Below are positions 36,790 through 46,857 of a stretch of 64,000 bases of DNA, piece after piece. This DNA comes from a virus, in the IMG/VR virus record IMGVR_UViG_3300018891_000001, positions 62,001-126,000 of that record; one strand, given 5' to 3'. Position numbers and translations under genes: made by a program. The notes under the pieces are model-generated. The model was not told the origin of the DNA, searched no databases, and saw only the letters and a program-made list of their open reading frames with translations. How positions within the stretch are numbered: position 1 is the stretch's first letter; each line of letters begins with the position of its first letter.

Positions 36790-39700
36790 ATGAGCAAGAA
36801 ACGAAAGCGAAATGCCATTCATTCAGGGATTGGCGATAATGATGACCTACTAGTTAAACGTCCTAAAGAAGAAAACGGAGAAGAAACGTTTCAATACGCT
36901 GTGCGTCTTCGAGGAAAAAAACGTCATGAAACCATGATTTATCCTGAAATCCCTTTTGAATATGGCATTCACTACACAGGACAAACGTTAGAAACCTATA
37001 ATGAAAAACCATATAAATTTGGAATTCATGCTCATCCAGAGAAAACCATCGCTTATCGAATTCAAGAAGATAAGGAGCTTCCTGTAAAACGTATGTGGGA
37101 GGCACGTGCTTGTTTTGAAGCTACAGTCTGGCGAATGAACATGAAATATGCATTAAAATGGTCAGGTAAAAAAGCCTACCAAGCAAGAAATACAGTAGAA
37201 TATGCGGTTTCATGGAAAGCCTCAGTAGTAAGTAAATCTATTTCTGATGCTCGAAGTTTTTTTACCTCGCAAAATGGTCAATTTATTGGTTATGGGGATA
37301 GTACTACATGGAAACGGCATAGCAGCGGATATGTTTATGATTATTCCAATGTCGGCCGCTTCTCAGGTATTATCGCTAAGCATTATTATGATTTGACTGA
37401 TTATGAAGCTGAATTCGATTTCAAAACAGTTCTTGCAACCAATGACCAACATGTAGGTGGAAATGATGACGATATTGTGGGATTGATTTTCAAAGCGAAA
37501 GATAATAAAAATTTCTATATGATGTTATGGGAACGACATAATCGTGTAAAAGGATCATGGCGAGCACCGGATAATCTAGAAGGATTTAATATGTTGACTA
37601 GTGGAGAAAGTGCATGGGAAAACCGAGTAGAAGCCGATAACTGTAAATCTTCTATTTATATGAGTGATTCTCAATGGGATGATTATGTCAATAATCGTGG
37701 ATGGCGATTAAAGCATCGCCGAATTTATAAAGTGACAAATGGTGTCATGAGGCGAGTAGACACAACTCCAAGCTCAGGAACACCAGGGTATGATTCCAGT
37801 GTTAAAGATTTAGGAAACGGAAAAGGATGGGACCTAAATGAACTTCATACCATTAAAGTTAACTCGATAGGAAAACGGGTGCAAATTTTTATTCGTGATA
37901 ATGGGGTTTGGAGTAAAATTTTTGATTTTGAAACCGATTGGGAAAAAGGATCATTTGGGATGGTCAATGTATCTCAAGCGGTGCAATTCCATCGTATTGA
38001 AGTAAAGGAGAAAAAGATTATCCAAGGTAGAATTCCGGAAACCGGATGGCATACATCTAATCAAGCAACCAAAACACTTGGAACAGGATATAACTACTGT
38101 ATCACGCAGGCCAAACAAAAGGCCAATGCCTTAAAAGCTAGTATTCCAACAGTGGATACTAACACCATTGATTTTATTTGGATTGCTGGGTCTTTAAAAG
38201 ATTCCACTAAAGGATCAATAACGAATCCGATTGGAGAAAGTACCAATATCGTAGTCACAGCTGGAACACATACGGCATATGAAAATATAAGCGGTCGAGT
38301 TCCGCAAACAGGATGGTTTGAATTTGATGGAATTGGTAGTCGTATTCATGCTCAAAATGCTATGGAATATATTAAAAGCAAAGACTCGGTGGCTGCTCAG
38401 TCTAATGTTACGATTACATCGATTGTTGGAGAAGTATGGGATGATCCGCAATATCCTGTGCCTACAGGTACTGTCATTGTGACTTCATTAGCCGGTCAAA
38501 TTATTGCTAAAAATAATAATCCGACTGATGCTGGAAAAACCTATAGCAAATGTTACGTACGATGTGGAATTGTAGAAGTCACCCCAGATCATCGCAATTA
38601 TGAAACAGGTCTAATGGTGTGGTCAGATATTGCCAATGTATTTAAAAAAGATTATGCGGAATTTTTTAATCGAATTGAATACATCAATAAAAAAGCTACT
38701 TATGAATTGTTAAAACCTATCAAAAAGGACCCGCCTAAGCCGCCACCAAAAGAAGAATCAGAGGCTGGATGCGTAATTGAAGAACCAAAACCTCCTGCTC
38801 CTGATGAACCAATCATTGAGTGTTGGGATGACTTTCATTTTGATGGAAAAAAGCTGATTATGTGGTCTTGTGAATTTCCCGTAGAAACTACAACGAAGTT
38901 ATTCGAAGACCAGGTGTATGCCTATCGGGGATGGATGACCTTTAATCCTTTGGCTTCTTTTACGCCGAATAAATGGACCAAATATACACTTATTCCGATT
39001 GAGGCAGCCATTGATCCGACATATGATGAAATCAAATGGGCTGGATGGGAGACTTACAAAAATGCACCTCCCGGAACCAAAGTCTTAATACGTACAAAAG
39101 AATGGTATAAAGCCATTTTTCCGGCAGATATCATTAATAGTGGTATTGTGAATAGCGAGGAAAATATAATAGCTAATATTCCACCAGCTCCTGAGCATTA
39201 TGTGCATCCGGAAAAGACAGATGAAAGAATGCCAGATCGATATGAAGTCATTCATTATTTGTTATATGCTTGGGACAATCATCCAGATGTGGTGATGTGG
39301 TTTGCTGCTAATCCTAACTTGACAACAGAGAATGTTCATCGAAATCCAGAATCTCTAGCAAAGGAAGGTCTTATGGGGATGCCAATCATCTTGACTTCCA
39401 ATCATAATGATCAGATTGTCATCCATTGTAAAGAAGACCCTCGCTATATACCATGGTCATCAGGAAAATATATTGGATACGGAAAAGTCAATGGAAAACG
39501 GCCGTTTTTTGGCGATGGTGCCGGAAAAGCGGATATGGTGAATGTTTCTACAGAGGTAGTCTTTTTCCCTAATAATCTTGTAAGGGAAACTTTGCAAGGG
39601 CCATTTATTGATATTTATGATCCTGAGTTTCCGGAGGAGCCACGGGTGAAATATCGACTGCATAGTGATAATAAGCTAGTTGATTTTTATTCTGATTATA

Positions 39701-41754
39701 TGGATGCCTATATATGGTATACCGATTGGTATTCCAAGTGGGTAGAAGATATAACCACATATACCGCTACGATGAAAGAAATTATTCATATTGCAAATCC
39801 ATTGGAACTAGATCCAACGGATCCAACCGTTAGTGAGGATTATCAGCCGGATAACACGATGATCGAAAAAATAGAAGTTACTAGCAGTAACCCATTTGTA
39901 AAGCTGTGGATTGAAGAAGATCGAGGAAAAATGCGAGGTCTTCTTGGAACCTATTATCATCGTGACAAATATGACCCTACACAAAAATACTATTTAGGAG
40001 AGAAAAAATATTCACAATTGGATTTCCAAGAAGATACACCAAGCCAATCTTCCAATCCAAACTACAATGATCCTTATTATGAAGGCTCTCTTTGCTTTAA
40101 TTGGGGATACAATAGTCCAAAAGATTTGCCTTCTTCCAACGATTTTGCTGTTTCATGGAACGGTTATTTGTATGCACCAGAATCCGGAATTTACCGGTTT
40201 AAAGCAACAGTCAATGATGGATTTCGATTATGGGTGCGTGATAAGCAAATCATTGATAAGTGGCATGTAACTGGAAACCCTGATTACTTCCCAGACTATG
40301 AAGCTAGTATTTATTTGGAAGGAGGAAAATGGCATCCAATTCGTATTCATTATTTTGATCATATTGGTCAAGCCCTTATGCGGTTGCATTGGTCGATTCC
40401 AGGAAAAGGGTATCAACGTATTTCACCACATTACTTAACTCCATATTTGGGGTATCGTCTGTTTGCACAAGTCAAACAAGCTCGGCCGCTACCGTGGAAT
40501 CCAATGATTCATAATGGTTACTATTATCACGAAGACCGAGAATATTATCTGTATGCGCAAAAAGTGGTTCATAAAAAGACCCCGGATGTCTTTCATGAAA
40601 TTCAGATTAGCCCTCGTCCTCAACAGGGAAGTGCAATTATTGTAAGAGATAACGAAGGAAATAATCTTCGCAAAGTGACGTTTTATGATGAAAACTGGAA
40701 TCTGACATTAGAAAATAAAGAAGAATTTCATGGAAACGGGTATGCAAAATATTATCTTCAGTATAAGGGTGTTGACAAGCAAACCCTAAAAGTCAAAGTC
40801 AATGGAAAAACACTGATGAATCATGATTATATTTTCCATGAAGAGGAATCAGCCATTGAATTCATGGAAGAATTGCATATGACCGACCAAATCGAGATTC
40901 GTTATAAGCTCTTATACAGTTATTGCATTGATATGAATGCTGATATCGTTGATGGTTTTGTTAATAAAGATGTTGCTAAGATTAGGCTGCATAATAATTA
41001 TGATCCAAAGAAAATGGTGAATATGGAGATTATTTATGAAGCTGCCAAGGATACTCCATTTTATCGAGCTACTGAAGTGGTATTTAATCCGCTTTTAAAT
41101 CATAACCATTCAGGGTTTTTGTATATTACGGAACAACAAGAGCAGGCAGTAAAAGAAATCATGGTTCATCTTTCAGATAAAACCTTATCCAATTCTGGGC
41201 TGGAAAAGGTGCTTGTAACGGTAAAAGTGATTGACTCATATGGTAATCCTTGTCCAAATAAACGAGTTCAAATTTTCCGTGATGATGTCCTAGTATTTGA
41301 AGGAAACACGAACATGGCAGGAGAGGTATATCTATATGACCAACCTGTTCCAACAGATGAATTGGTCAGCGTTTACCGAATCCATTGTGAGGATATCATC
41401 CAAGAAGTTCTATTAAATTACTATGTAGACCAACAATTAAAACGGTATTACCTAGATATTATGGCCGAAAAACTTACTGTCATGGCTGGAGTAGAAGATG
41501 ATGCTACCATTCAAGTCACACTCAGAGATCATCATTGGAATCCAGTAGGAACTGGGTATACAGTAAAAGTCGAGTATCGAAATACACATGGAGAAAAGAA
41601 AACAGAAACTTTGGTCACAGATGCGTATGGTCAAGTTCACTTGCGGATTTCTGGTTTAGAAGAACGTCACGGAAATATCATGGTGAAAGTTTCCTATGAT
41701 ATGGGATTTGAAGAAACAGCTAACTATGTATATATCAAAGTCATTGGGGGTTAA
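36790..41754 (+). CDS. Giant fibre/baseplate protein with ConA-like, PA14 and Ig-like domains
   Basis: This 1654-residue protein follows an AGGAGG site. Residues ~147-410 look like a concanavalin/LamG-type sandwich (DDDIVGLIFKAKDNKNFYMM, VQIFIRDNGVWSKIFDFE, GSFGMVNVSQAV), a domain also seen in the genes at 41798 and 50606. A Pro/Lys/Glu linker (PKPPPKEESE) follows near residue 650. Residues ~1049-1211 form a PA14 domain (GLLGTYYHRDKYDPT, YLYAPESGIYRFKATVNDGF, RLWVRDKQIIDKWH, MRLHWSIPGKGYQRI), usually carbohydrate-binding. The last ~180 residues hold two Ig-like domains (VKVIDSYGNPCPNKRVQIF, IQVTLRDHHWNPVGTGYTVK). I infer a long, virion-attached sugar-binding fibre. Its near neighbour at 41798 shares the ConA-like part, so they may be paralogs. 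Confidence 0.8.
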   Translation: MSKKRKRNAIHSGIGDNDDLLVKRPKEENGEETFQYAVRLRGKKRHETMIYPEIPFEYGIHYTGQTLETYNEKPYKFGIHAHPEKTIAYRIQEDKELPVKRMWEARACFEATVWRMNMKYALKWSGKKAYQARNTVEYAVSWKASVVSKSISDARSFFTSQNGQFIGYGDSTTWKRHSSGYVYDYSNVGRFSGIIAKHYYDLTDYEAEFDFKTVLATNDQHVGGNDDDIVGLIFKAKDNKNFYMMLWERHNRVKGSWRAPDNLEGFNMLTSGESAWENRVEADNCKSSIYMSDSQWDDYVNNRGWRLKHRRIYKVTNGVMRRVDTTPSSGTPGYDSSVKDLGNGKGWDLNELHTIKVNSIGKRVQIFIRDNGVWSKIFDFETDWEKGSFGMVNVSQAVQFHRIEVKEKKIIQGRIPETGWHTSNQATKTLGTGYNYCITQAKQKANALKASIPTVDTNTIDFIWIAGSLKDSTKGSITNPIGESTNIVVTAGTHTAYENISGRVPQTGWFEFDGIGSRIHAQNAMEYIKSKDSVAAQSNVTITSIVGEVWDDPQYPVPTGTVIVTSLAGQIIAKNNNPTDAGKTYSKCYVRCGIVEVTPDHRNYETGLMVWSDIANVFKKDYAEFFNRIEYINKKATYELLKPIKKDPPKPPPKEESEAGCVIEEPKPPAPDEPIIECWDDFHFDGKKLIMWSCEFPVETTTKLFEDQVYAYRGWMTFNPLASFTPNKWTKYTLIPIEAAIDPTYDEIKWAGWETYKNAPPGTKVLIRTKEWYKAIFPADIINSGIVNSEENIIANIPPAPEHYVHPEKTDERMPDRYEVIHYLLYAWDNHPDVVMWFAANPNLTTENVHRNPESLAKEGLMGMPIILTSNHNDQIVIHCKEDPRYIPWSSGKYIGYGKVNGKRPFFGDGAGKADMVNVSTEVVFFPNNLVRETLQGPFIDIYDPEFPEEPRVKYRLHSDNKLVDFYSDYMDAYIWYTDWYSKWVEDITTYTATMKEIIHIANPLELDPTDPTVSEDYQPDNTMIEKIEVTSSNPFVKLWIEEDRGKMRGLLGTYYHRDKYDPTQKYYLGEKKYSQLDFQEDTPSQSSNPNYNDPYYEGSLCFNWGYNSPKDLPSSNDFAVSWNGYLYAPESGIYRFKATVNDGFRLWVRDKQIIDKWHVTGNPDYFPDYEASIYLEGGKWHPIRIHYFDHIGQALMRLHWSIPGKGYQRISPHYLTPYLGYRLFAQVKQARPLPWNPMIHNGYYYHEDREYYLYAQKVVHKKTPDVFHEIQISPRPQQGSAIIVRDNEGNNLRKVTFYDENWNLTLENKEEFHGNGYAKYYLQYKGVDKQTLKVKVNGKTLMNHDYIFHEEESAIEFMEELHMTDQIEIRYKLLYSYCIDMNADIVDGFVNKDVAKIRLHNNYDPKKMVNMEIIYEAAKDTPFYRATEVVFNPLLNHNHSGFLYITEQQEQAVKEIMVHLSDKTLSNSGLEKVLVTVKVIDSYGNPCPNKRVQIFRDDVLVFEGNTNMAGEVYLYDQPVPTDELVSVYRIHCEDIIQEVLLNYYVDQQLKRYYLDIMAEKLTVMAGVEDDATIQVTLRDHHWNPVGTGYTVKVEYRNTHGEKKTETLVTDAYGQVHLRISGLEERHGNIMVKVSYDMGFEETANYVYIKVIGG

Positions 41755-41772
41755 TTCCCCTTTGACTTTTTC
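41737..41772 (+). terminator. Probable terminator/hairpin between giant fibre genes
   Basis: AAAGTCA (41737-41743) pairs with TGACTTT (41763-41769), and GGGG (41747-41750) with CCCC (41757-41760), around the stop codon; a T-rich end follows. A competing hairpin (TTTTTCAT with ATGAAAA) would sit next to the AAAAGGAGG of the next gene and could limit its translation. Confidence 0.45.
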
Positions 41773-41797
41773 ATCAATATGAAAAGGAGGTCATCTT

Positions 41798-44700
41798 ATG
41801 CCTCTTGAAAGAGAAAAACAGGGGCTAAAAATACAAGAATATAAGTCAACATTACCCAATCAAACCTTTGCTCTCCGAGTAGGAAAAGAGGTTCCAGAAG
41901 GCGGCGTAAATCTCGCCTATATCCATACTCCACGAGTTCAATCAGATGAAAATATTTCACTTATTGATACTTCCTATGTATCGGATAATGTCATTCCTCA
42001 AGACCAGTTGGAATCCATTGTCGTTGCTAACAGTCAAGGGGAATTAGAATATGTTGATATGATTGGAAATGGTGAAGTGCGTCCTCGACCGCCGAAGAAT
42101 ACATTTCCAAGTAATAAGGTCAGCGTGACACGGAAATTTAAAAAGAATGAAATCCGAACAGAAAATGCGCTCTATTATAAATTTGAAATTGATTATCACT
42201 ATGATAGTAAAATGGCAATTCCGAATGAAAAAGGTGAATATGTCGTTGAAAAATACAATGGCCAACAAATTGAATTAACTGATGAAAACGGAAATGCCTT
42301 AGATGATTCCTATAAGTATGATATCTATGTTCAAGCTCATGCATTAAATCCTCGCATTTATTCGGTTCGCATCTATTTGCATAAAACCACTAACAAAACC
42401 GACACAATTAAAGTAAGATACAATCATATTGACAGGGTGGTAAAAGATGAGCATGTGCAAAGCGTGAAACGAAGTATTGAACTGTACACCAATAAAGACA
42501 ATACTATTGTTGTTGATCAACAAAGCAAACAAATGCTTGAAGGTGGAAAGCTTCGTATTATTAACGGAGTGAGTGCCTTTGAAAAACGACCAGAAGAAGA
42601 AGTTCGACAAGCCATGATAGAACACCATGAAAAAGAGATTTTTGCGGTGGTACCTAAAGAAAATGGGGAAGGGTATAAGCTCATTGTTCCGCAACGTTCC
42701 GAACATGATCCACGGATTCCACGTATTTTTTCACACCGAGTAGTAGCTGAATATAAGGGAGTCGATAATCAGACTGTAAAAGTCACAGTAGGTCATATCA
42801 CAGATTGGTGCATTAATCCAGAGGCTCTTTTAAAGAATGAACGAGAAGAATATTCGGGAGAATGGAAAAATATCGGTATCCCCATAGGAGGAGCTAAGCT
42901 GAATGCAAAAGAAATGATTGAACTATCTCTTCCATTTGGGACACCAAGTATTCCATCAGAGGCGAAATTCTATATTGAAGATGACCAGGGAAATCTCATG
43001 TATCACATTACTGCTTTAACGGATAATTCAAATGTAGATACAAAGGTCAATGAAATTATGTCTTATACGATTGAAGCAAAGGCTAACGGACTTAATCAAA
43101 CTCCATGGATAAATGCCTTACAAGAAAATACAGTTATCAAGAATAATCCTATTCTGCATCGCTGTTCGATTATTCCAGAGCGTCAAAAAACAAAATGGTC
43201 ATTTACATGGGAGGCAAATGGACAAGGATATACAGAGCGCACTACTACTTATACAACCAATTGGCAAGTGTGTGCCAATGTAGGATTTAAGAAAAGCCTT
43301 CATCCTAATACTCTTGATGTACTTGATAAAACCAAATGGGCGACTATTGGCAATGATGCAGATGTAAGCAAATGGCGGTATTCTTATGTTGCAGAAATGG
43401 GAAAAAACGTCATAGAGTATTTAGAAAATGCCGATGATGTCATTGGATTCTACCAAAGAAAAGAAATGATTAATGGAACACTAACAGATTTAATGGGGAA
43501 ACAAGATTACCAGTTTAGTGTGAAGGTTCGCTTAACAGATCCTATTGACGATGATGCTATCGGTCTTTTGTTCCGGGTAAAAGATGCTCAGAATTATTAC
43601 ATGTTTATTTGGGAGAAAGATGAGATTTCAACGGTCAATAAAACGTATACCTTTGACCATGGGGAAGGGATTGTTGGTACTGTTCATGGTTGCGGGCGAG
43701 TGTATTTGGATCAATACGGGTATACCACGCATCGTTATAGTCCTGATGGGGCAGCAACAGAATCTTGGAGATGGACCAATAATAAAGACCGTTATCTCTA
43801 TAATATGGGATTTGGGACAAGGCATAAACGAATTTTGCGAGCAACGCCAAGTACTAAATCACCTCATCCAAACCCAAATTCACAAAGCAATGTATGGGAT
43901 GGAACAACACGTTATCCACAAGATAAAACCAATTGCCAATTCACAGACATCACGGACTTTTCTATAAACTACAATGCAAAAGGTTGGGAATACGGAAAAG
44001 ACTATAAAATTACCGTGGTTGTAACCGGAAATCTGTTTCGAATTTACATTAGTGAAAATGTCCATTCTGATGATTTAGGAGAGCTGGTATGTCAGGCTAT
44101 TGATAATACACACACTCAAGGGACATACGGTATCTTCTGTATTTCACAGCGTTGGACATATTGGTATGATTTAAAAATGACAGAAATTCAAATGGATACC
44201 GTATGCACGGAAAAGAAAGAAATTGTGTTAATGGACACAAATGAGAAAAAATTATCAAATTATACTGCCCCCGATTTATTGGAGCCTTTAATCAAAGAAA
44301 GAGCCAATACCGTGTTCAATGGGGCTCCTTATGAAATCTTTGGCTATTATGGTCGTTCAGATGGAGACTTTACCGTTCGAATCGATTCACGAACTAACTT
44401 TATCTATGGTAAGACTAATAACTCCGCTGCAGGAGGAGTTGTCCGAACACCGTGGACAACAGATGCTAATGGATTAAGTGTAAAAGGCACCGGCACCGTA
44501 GAGTATCATTCGGATGGACACTTTACAATATTGTTTTCTCCGAGTATATTGCCAACAGAACAGATACCAAGTAATGTATTAGGGTTTACATGGAATACTC
44601 CACGAATTACATCAGGAGAAAATGTTAGTATCTCCTTAGTTCCACCTAATCGAATTCAAGTTACAGCTACGGTTCCATCTATTCACATTGTTGGACAACC

Positions 44701-46807
44701 GTATGTTCTTGATGACGATGCAATTGTTAAATCTGATGGCATTAAGCATTTGGCTTACGTGTTTGATACAGATGGGGTGGAAGGATTTTACAAAAAACTC
44801 AACATCCCAAATAATATTCCTCCAGAAGAAATTATGCTTCGAATCGAAAGAGGAAAAGTGAAAGCCATTCATGCTAATGGTGTGGCAACAGTCGAAAATG
44901 CTGAACATCGAGTAAATTACCGATTCCGTTGTCAAAAGGAAGGGTATGTTCGTTTACCGGTAGACCAATTCCAAGATCAGTTAGGAGTTAATCGTTTGCG
45001 GTTGAAAAGTCTTTTGCAATCCGATGGCACATTAGATCCTGCAATTAAAGTAGATGTAGTGGCATGGACAACCTTCCAAGAACTTGAAGCTGTTCCGTTG
45101 TTTGCAATTAAAATTGAAGAAGAGCGAAAAATCGAAATTGAAAAACCGAAAGTCGAACACCGACATATGGAATATGAAAATTGGTATCTACGAGTGAAGA
45201 ACGGACGATTCTTAAAACGGATTCAGTTACCATATCACGAAGTGGGTTCGGGGGAAAAGCCACCTGAGATTTATATAGCGTATCCGCAATTGCTGGGAAT
45301 GGTTCAACACCCGAATCAAGTAGTAGAAGTGGATCTAGAATATAGCTTGCCAGAATATACAAATCAAGAATTCCATAACCGACCTTATGTATTGATTGAT
45401 AAAGAATTGCCAATCATTTTAAACGAATATGCCATTCAAACACGATATGCACCAATAGTATTAAAATCTGAGCATGGTCATAGTTTTCTTGATGTTTATT
45501 CGATTCGTAACAACCAGCGAAGAATACTTCGAGTATCCGATGTCGATGCAGTAAAAGGGATTATTTATCTCCATGATCGAATCAGGGAGCAGGATGAAGT
45601 GTATGTAAGATATGCCTATCAAGAAGACTGGTATACGTACCGGGGATTTGAAAAAGATCAGACCTTCTTTCATCTAGATTTAAATCCAACACCGGGACAT
45701 CGACATACCATTGCCACAAACGGATTTCATAGATGGATTCCTATAGACCGAGATCAAGAAACCTATACATCTAAAGATGTAGACAATACAGAATTGTTGG
45801 TTAAGCCAATTCATCTTTATTTACGACCGTCTTGTATACGATATGTGAACTATAATCAAGAGTCAAATCAGAGTATAGGGGATATTATACCGGGAACCGC
45901 TCGAAACCGAGTCTTGTTGCACACGGATGAAGAATGGTGGTTTAATCCGAAAGATTATCGATATGATCCGACTATGCTGCGTTTAGGAAAAGTAGTGTTG
46001 CAGGCTAACTCCATCATATCCGACCATATGACCATCCTGGATACTCGAACGAGGGGTGGAGGACTGGATGAATCTTTATCAAAAGAGATTATCCGACAAG
46101 TCAATAAGGAATCCTTATATCATTGGGATATTGGATACTTTGACGGTGAAGCGTATCAAGAAAATGGAGTCATCATCGTTCGTTTGCCACGGAGTATTTT
46201 AAAGTCAGATACTAATCCAAATGGATTCCATGAATCAATGATTCAACAAGCCATTGCTAAGCACAAGGCTTATGGTATCTTGCCAATTATAGAATATTAT
46301 GATGAAGTCACTGATGAATCCCGATTCAATCTTCTTCCCAACCCAGAATTTCTACACGGTCATCACATTGGATATTATGATCCTGCACGCAGTAAAGGAA
46401 ATTATGAAATTCGCTATATCATGCTAGGCTCAGGAGATAATCACGTTCTGCAAATTACAGACGATGCTGAATATGCCATCACTGTGCCAGGATATAAGTT
46501 TAAAAATGGGGGCTATCAGTTAGATATCAAAGCCTTAAAAGAGCAAACAGCTTCCATTCGAAGTGCCGGAACTGTCAATATTTATTACAAAAATGGAGAA
46601 AGTAAACAAATCCAACTTCCTCCTGTCAATCGGGATCAATGGATGGTTTATAAGGCTGATGTAGAAATTACGTCTTCTGTGCATCATGTAACCATCACAT
46701 TAAACAAAACCACAGAAGAACGAAAAGGGCGCATCATTTATGATTATGTAATGTTGCGACCTAATCCACGTGTTTCAGAAGAAAATACAGAAATTCACGA
46801 AATTTAG
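41798..46807 (+). CDS. Giant fibre/baseplate protein with ConA-like and CBM-like domains
   Basis: A 1669-residue protein. Residues ~507-802 form a ConA/LamG-like sandwich (IDDDAIGLLFRVKDAQNYYM, FIWEKDE, ITVVVTGNLFRIYISENV, GTYGIFCISQRWTYWYDLKM), similar to that of the 36790 protein. The C-terminal ~170 residues (NLLPNPEFLHGHHIGYYD, YKFKNGGYQLDIKALK, VHHVTITLNKTTEERKGRI, IYDYVMLRPNP) resemble CBM4/9-like carbohydrate-binding modules. The N-terminal third contains several beta domains of unknown type (VNLAYIHTPRVQSDENISLI). No enzyme motif. I infer a second long sugar-binding fibre of the same set. RBS AAAAGGAGG at normal spacing, possibly within a hairpin. Confidence 0.78.
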   Translation: MPLEREKQGLKIQEYKSTLPNQTFALRVGKEVPEGGVNLAYIHTPRVQSDENISLIDTSYVSDNVIPQDQLESIVVANSQGELEYVDMIGNGEVRPRPPKNTFPSNKVSVTRKFKKNEIRTENALYYKFEIDYHYDSKMAIPNEKGEYVVEKYNGQQIELTDENGNALDDSYKYDIYVQAHALNPRIYSVRIYLHKTTNKTDTIKVRYNHIDRVVKDEHVQSVKRSIELYTNKDNTIVVDQQSKQMLEGGKLRIINGVSAFEKRPEEEVRQAMIEHHEKEIFAVVPKENGEGYKLIVPQRSEHDPRIPRIFSHRVVAEYKGVDNQTVKVTVGHITDWCINPEALLKNEREEYSGEWKNIGIPIGGAKLNAKEMIELSLPFGTPSIPSEAKFYIEDDQGNLMYHITALTDNSNVDTKVNEIMSYTIEAKANGLNQTPWINALQENTVIKNNPILHRCSIIPERQKTKWSFTWEANGQGYTERTTTYTTNWQVCANVGFKKSLHPNTLDVLDKTKWATIGNDADVSKWRYSYVAEMGKNVIEYLENADDVIGFYQRKEMINGTLTDLMGKQDYQFSVKVRLTDPIDDDAIGLLFRVKDAQNYYMFIWEKDEISTVNKTYTFDHGEGIVGTVHGCGRVYLDQYGYTTHRYSPDGAATESWRWTNNKDRYLYNMGFGTRHKRILRATPSTKSPHPNPNSQSNVWDGTTRYPQDKTNCQFTDITDFSINYNAKGWEYGKDYKITVVVTGNLFRIYISENVHSDDLGELVCQAIDNTHTQGTYGIFCISQRWTYWYDLKMTEIQMDTVCTEKKEIVLMDTNEKKLSNYTAPDLLEPLIKERANTVFNGAPYEIFGYYGRSDGDFTVRIDSRTNFIYGKTNNSAAGGVVRTPWTTDANGLSVKGTGTVEYHSDGHFTILFSPSILPTEQIPSNVLGFTWNTPRITSGENVSISLVPPNRIQVTATVPSIHIVGQPYVLDDDAIVKSDGIKHLAYVFDTDGVEGFYKKLNIPNNIPPEEIMLRIERGKVKAIHANGVATVENAEHRVNYRFRCQKEGYVRLPVDQFQDQLGVNRLRLKSLLQSDGTLDPAIKVDVVAWTTFQELEAVPLFAIKIEEERKIEIEKPKVEHRHMEYENWYLRVKNGRFLKRIQLPYHEVGSGEKPPEIYIAYPQLLGMVQHPNQVVEVDLEYSLPEYTNQEFHNRPYVLIDKELPIILNEYAIQTRYAPIVLKSEHGHSFLDVYSIRNNQRRILRVSDVDAVKGIIYLHDRIREQDEVYVRYAYQEDWYTYRGFEKDQTFFHLDLNPTPGHRHTIATNGFHRWIPIDRDQETYTSKDVDNTELLVKPIHLYLRPSCIRYVNYNQESNQSIGDIIPGTARNRVLLHTDEEWWFNPKDYRYDPTMLRLGKVVLQANSIISDHMTILDTRTRGGGLDESLSKEIIRQVNKESLYHWDIGYFDGEAYQENGVIIVRLPRSILKSDTNPNGFHESMIQQAIAKHKAYGILPIIEYYDEVTDESRFNLLPNPEFLHGHHIGYYDPARSKGNYEIRYIMLGSGDNHVLQITDDAEYAITVPGYKFKNGGYQLDIKALKEQTASIRSAGTVNIYYKNGESKQIQLPPVNRDQWMVYKADVEITSSVHHVTITLNKTTEERKGRIIYDYVMLRPNPRVSEENTEIHEI

Positions 46808-46814
46808 TAGTTTA

Positions 46815-46834
46815 TGTAATGCATTTCATGATAA
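46815..46834. promoter_or_regulatory. Palindromic element TGTAATGCATTTCATGATAA
   Basis: One base off the perfect palindrome and with the full TGATAA tail, in the short gap before the 46858 gene, which begins a new set of fibre genes. Confidence 0.58.
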
Positions 46835-46857
46835 AATAAACCAGAGGAGGAATGTTT

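Noticed and set aside
42600-42660. Metalloprotease motif (HExxH), as in ejected proteins of some phages
   Set aside because: The His/Glu clusters here (for example HHEKEIF) and HELHP at the end of exon 1 do not make a true HExxH with a third ligand.
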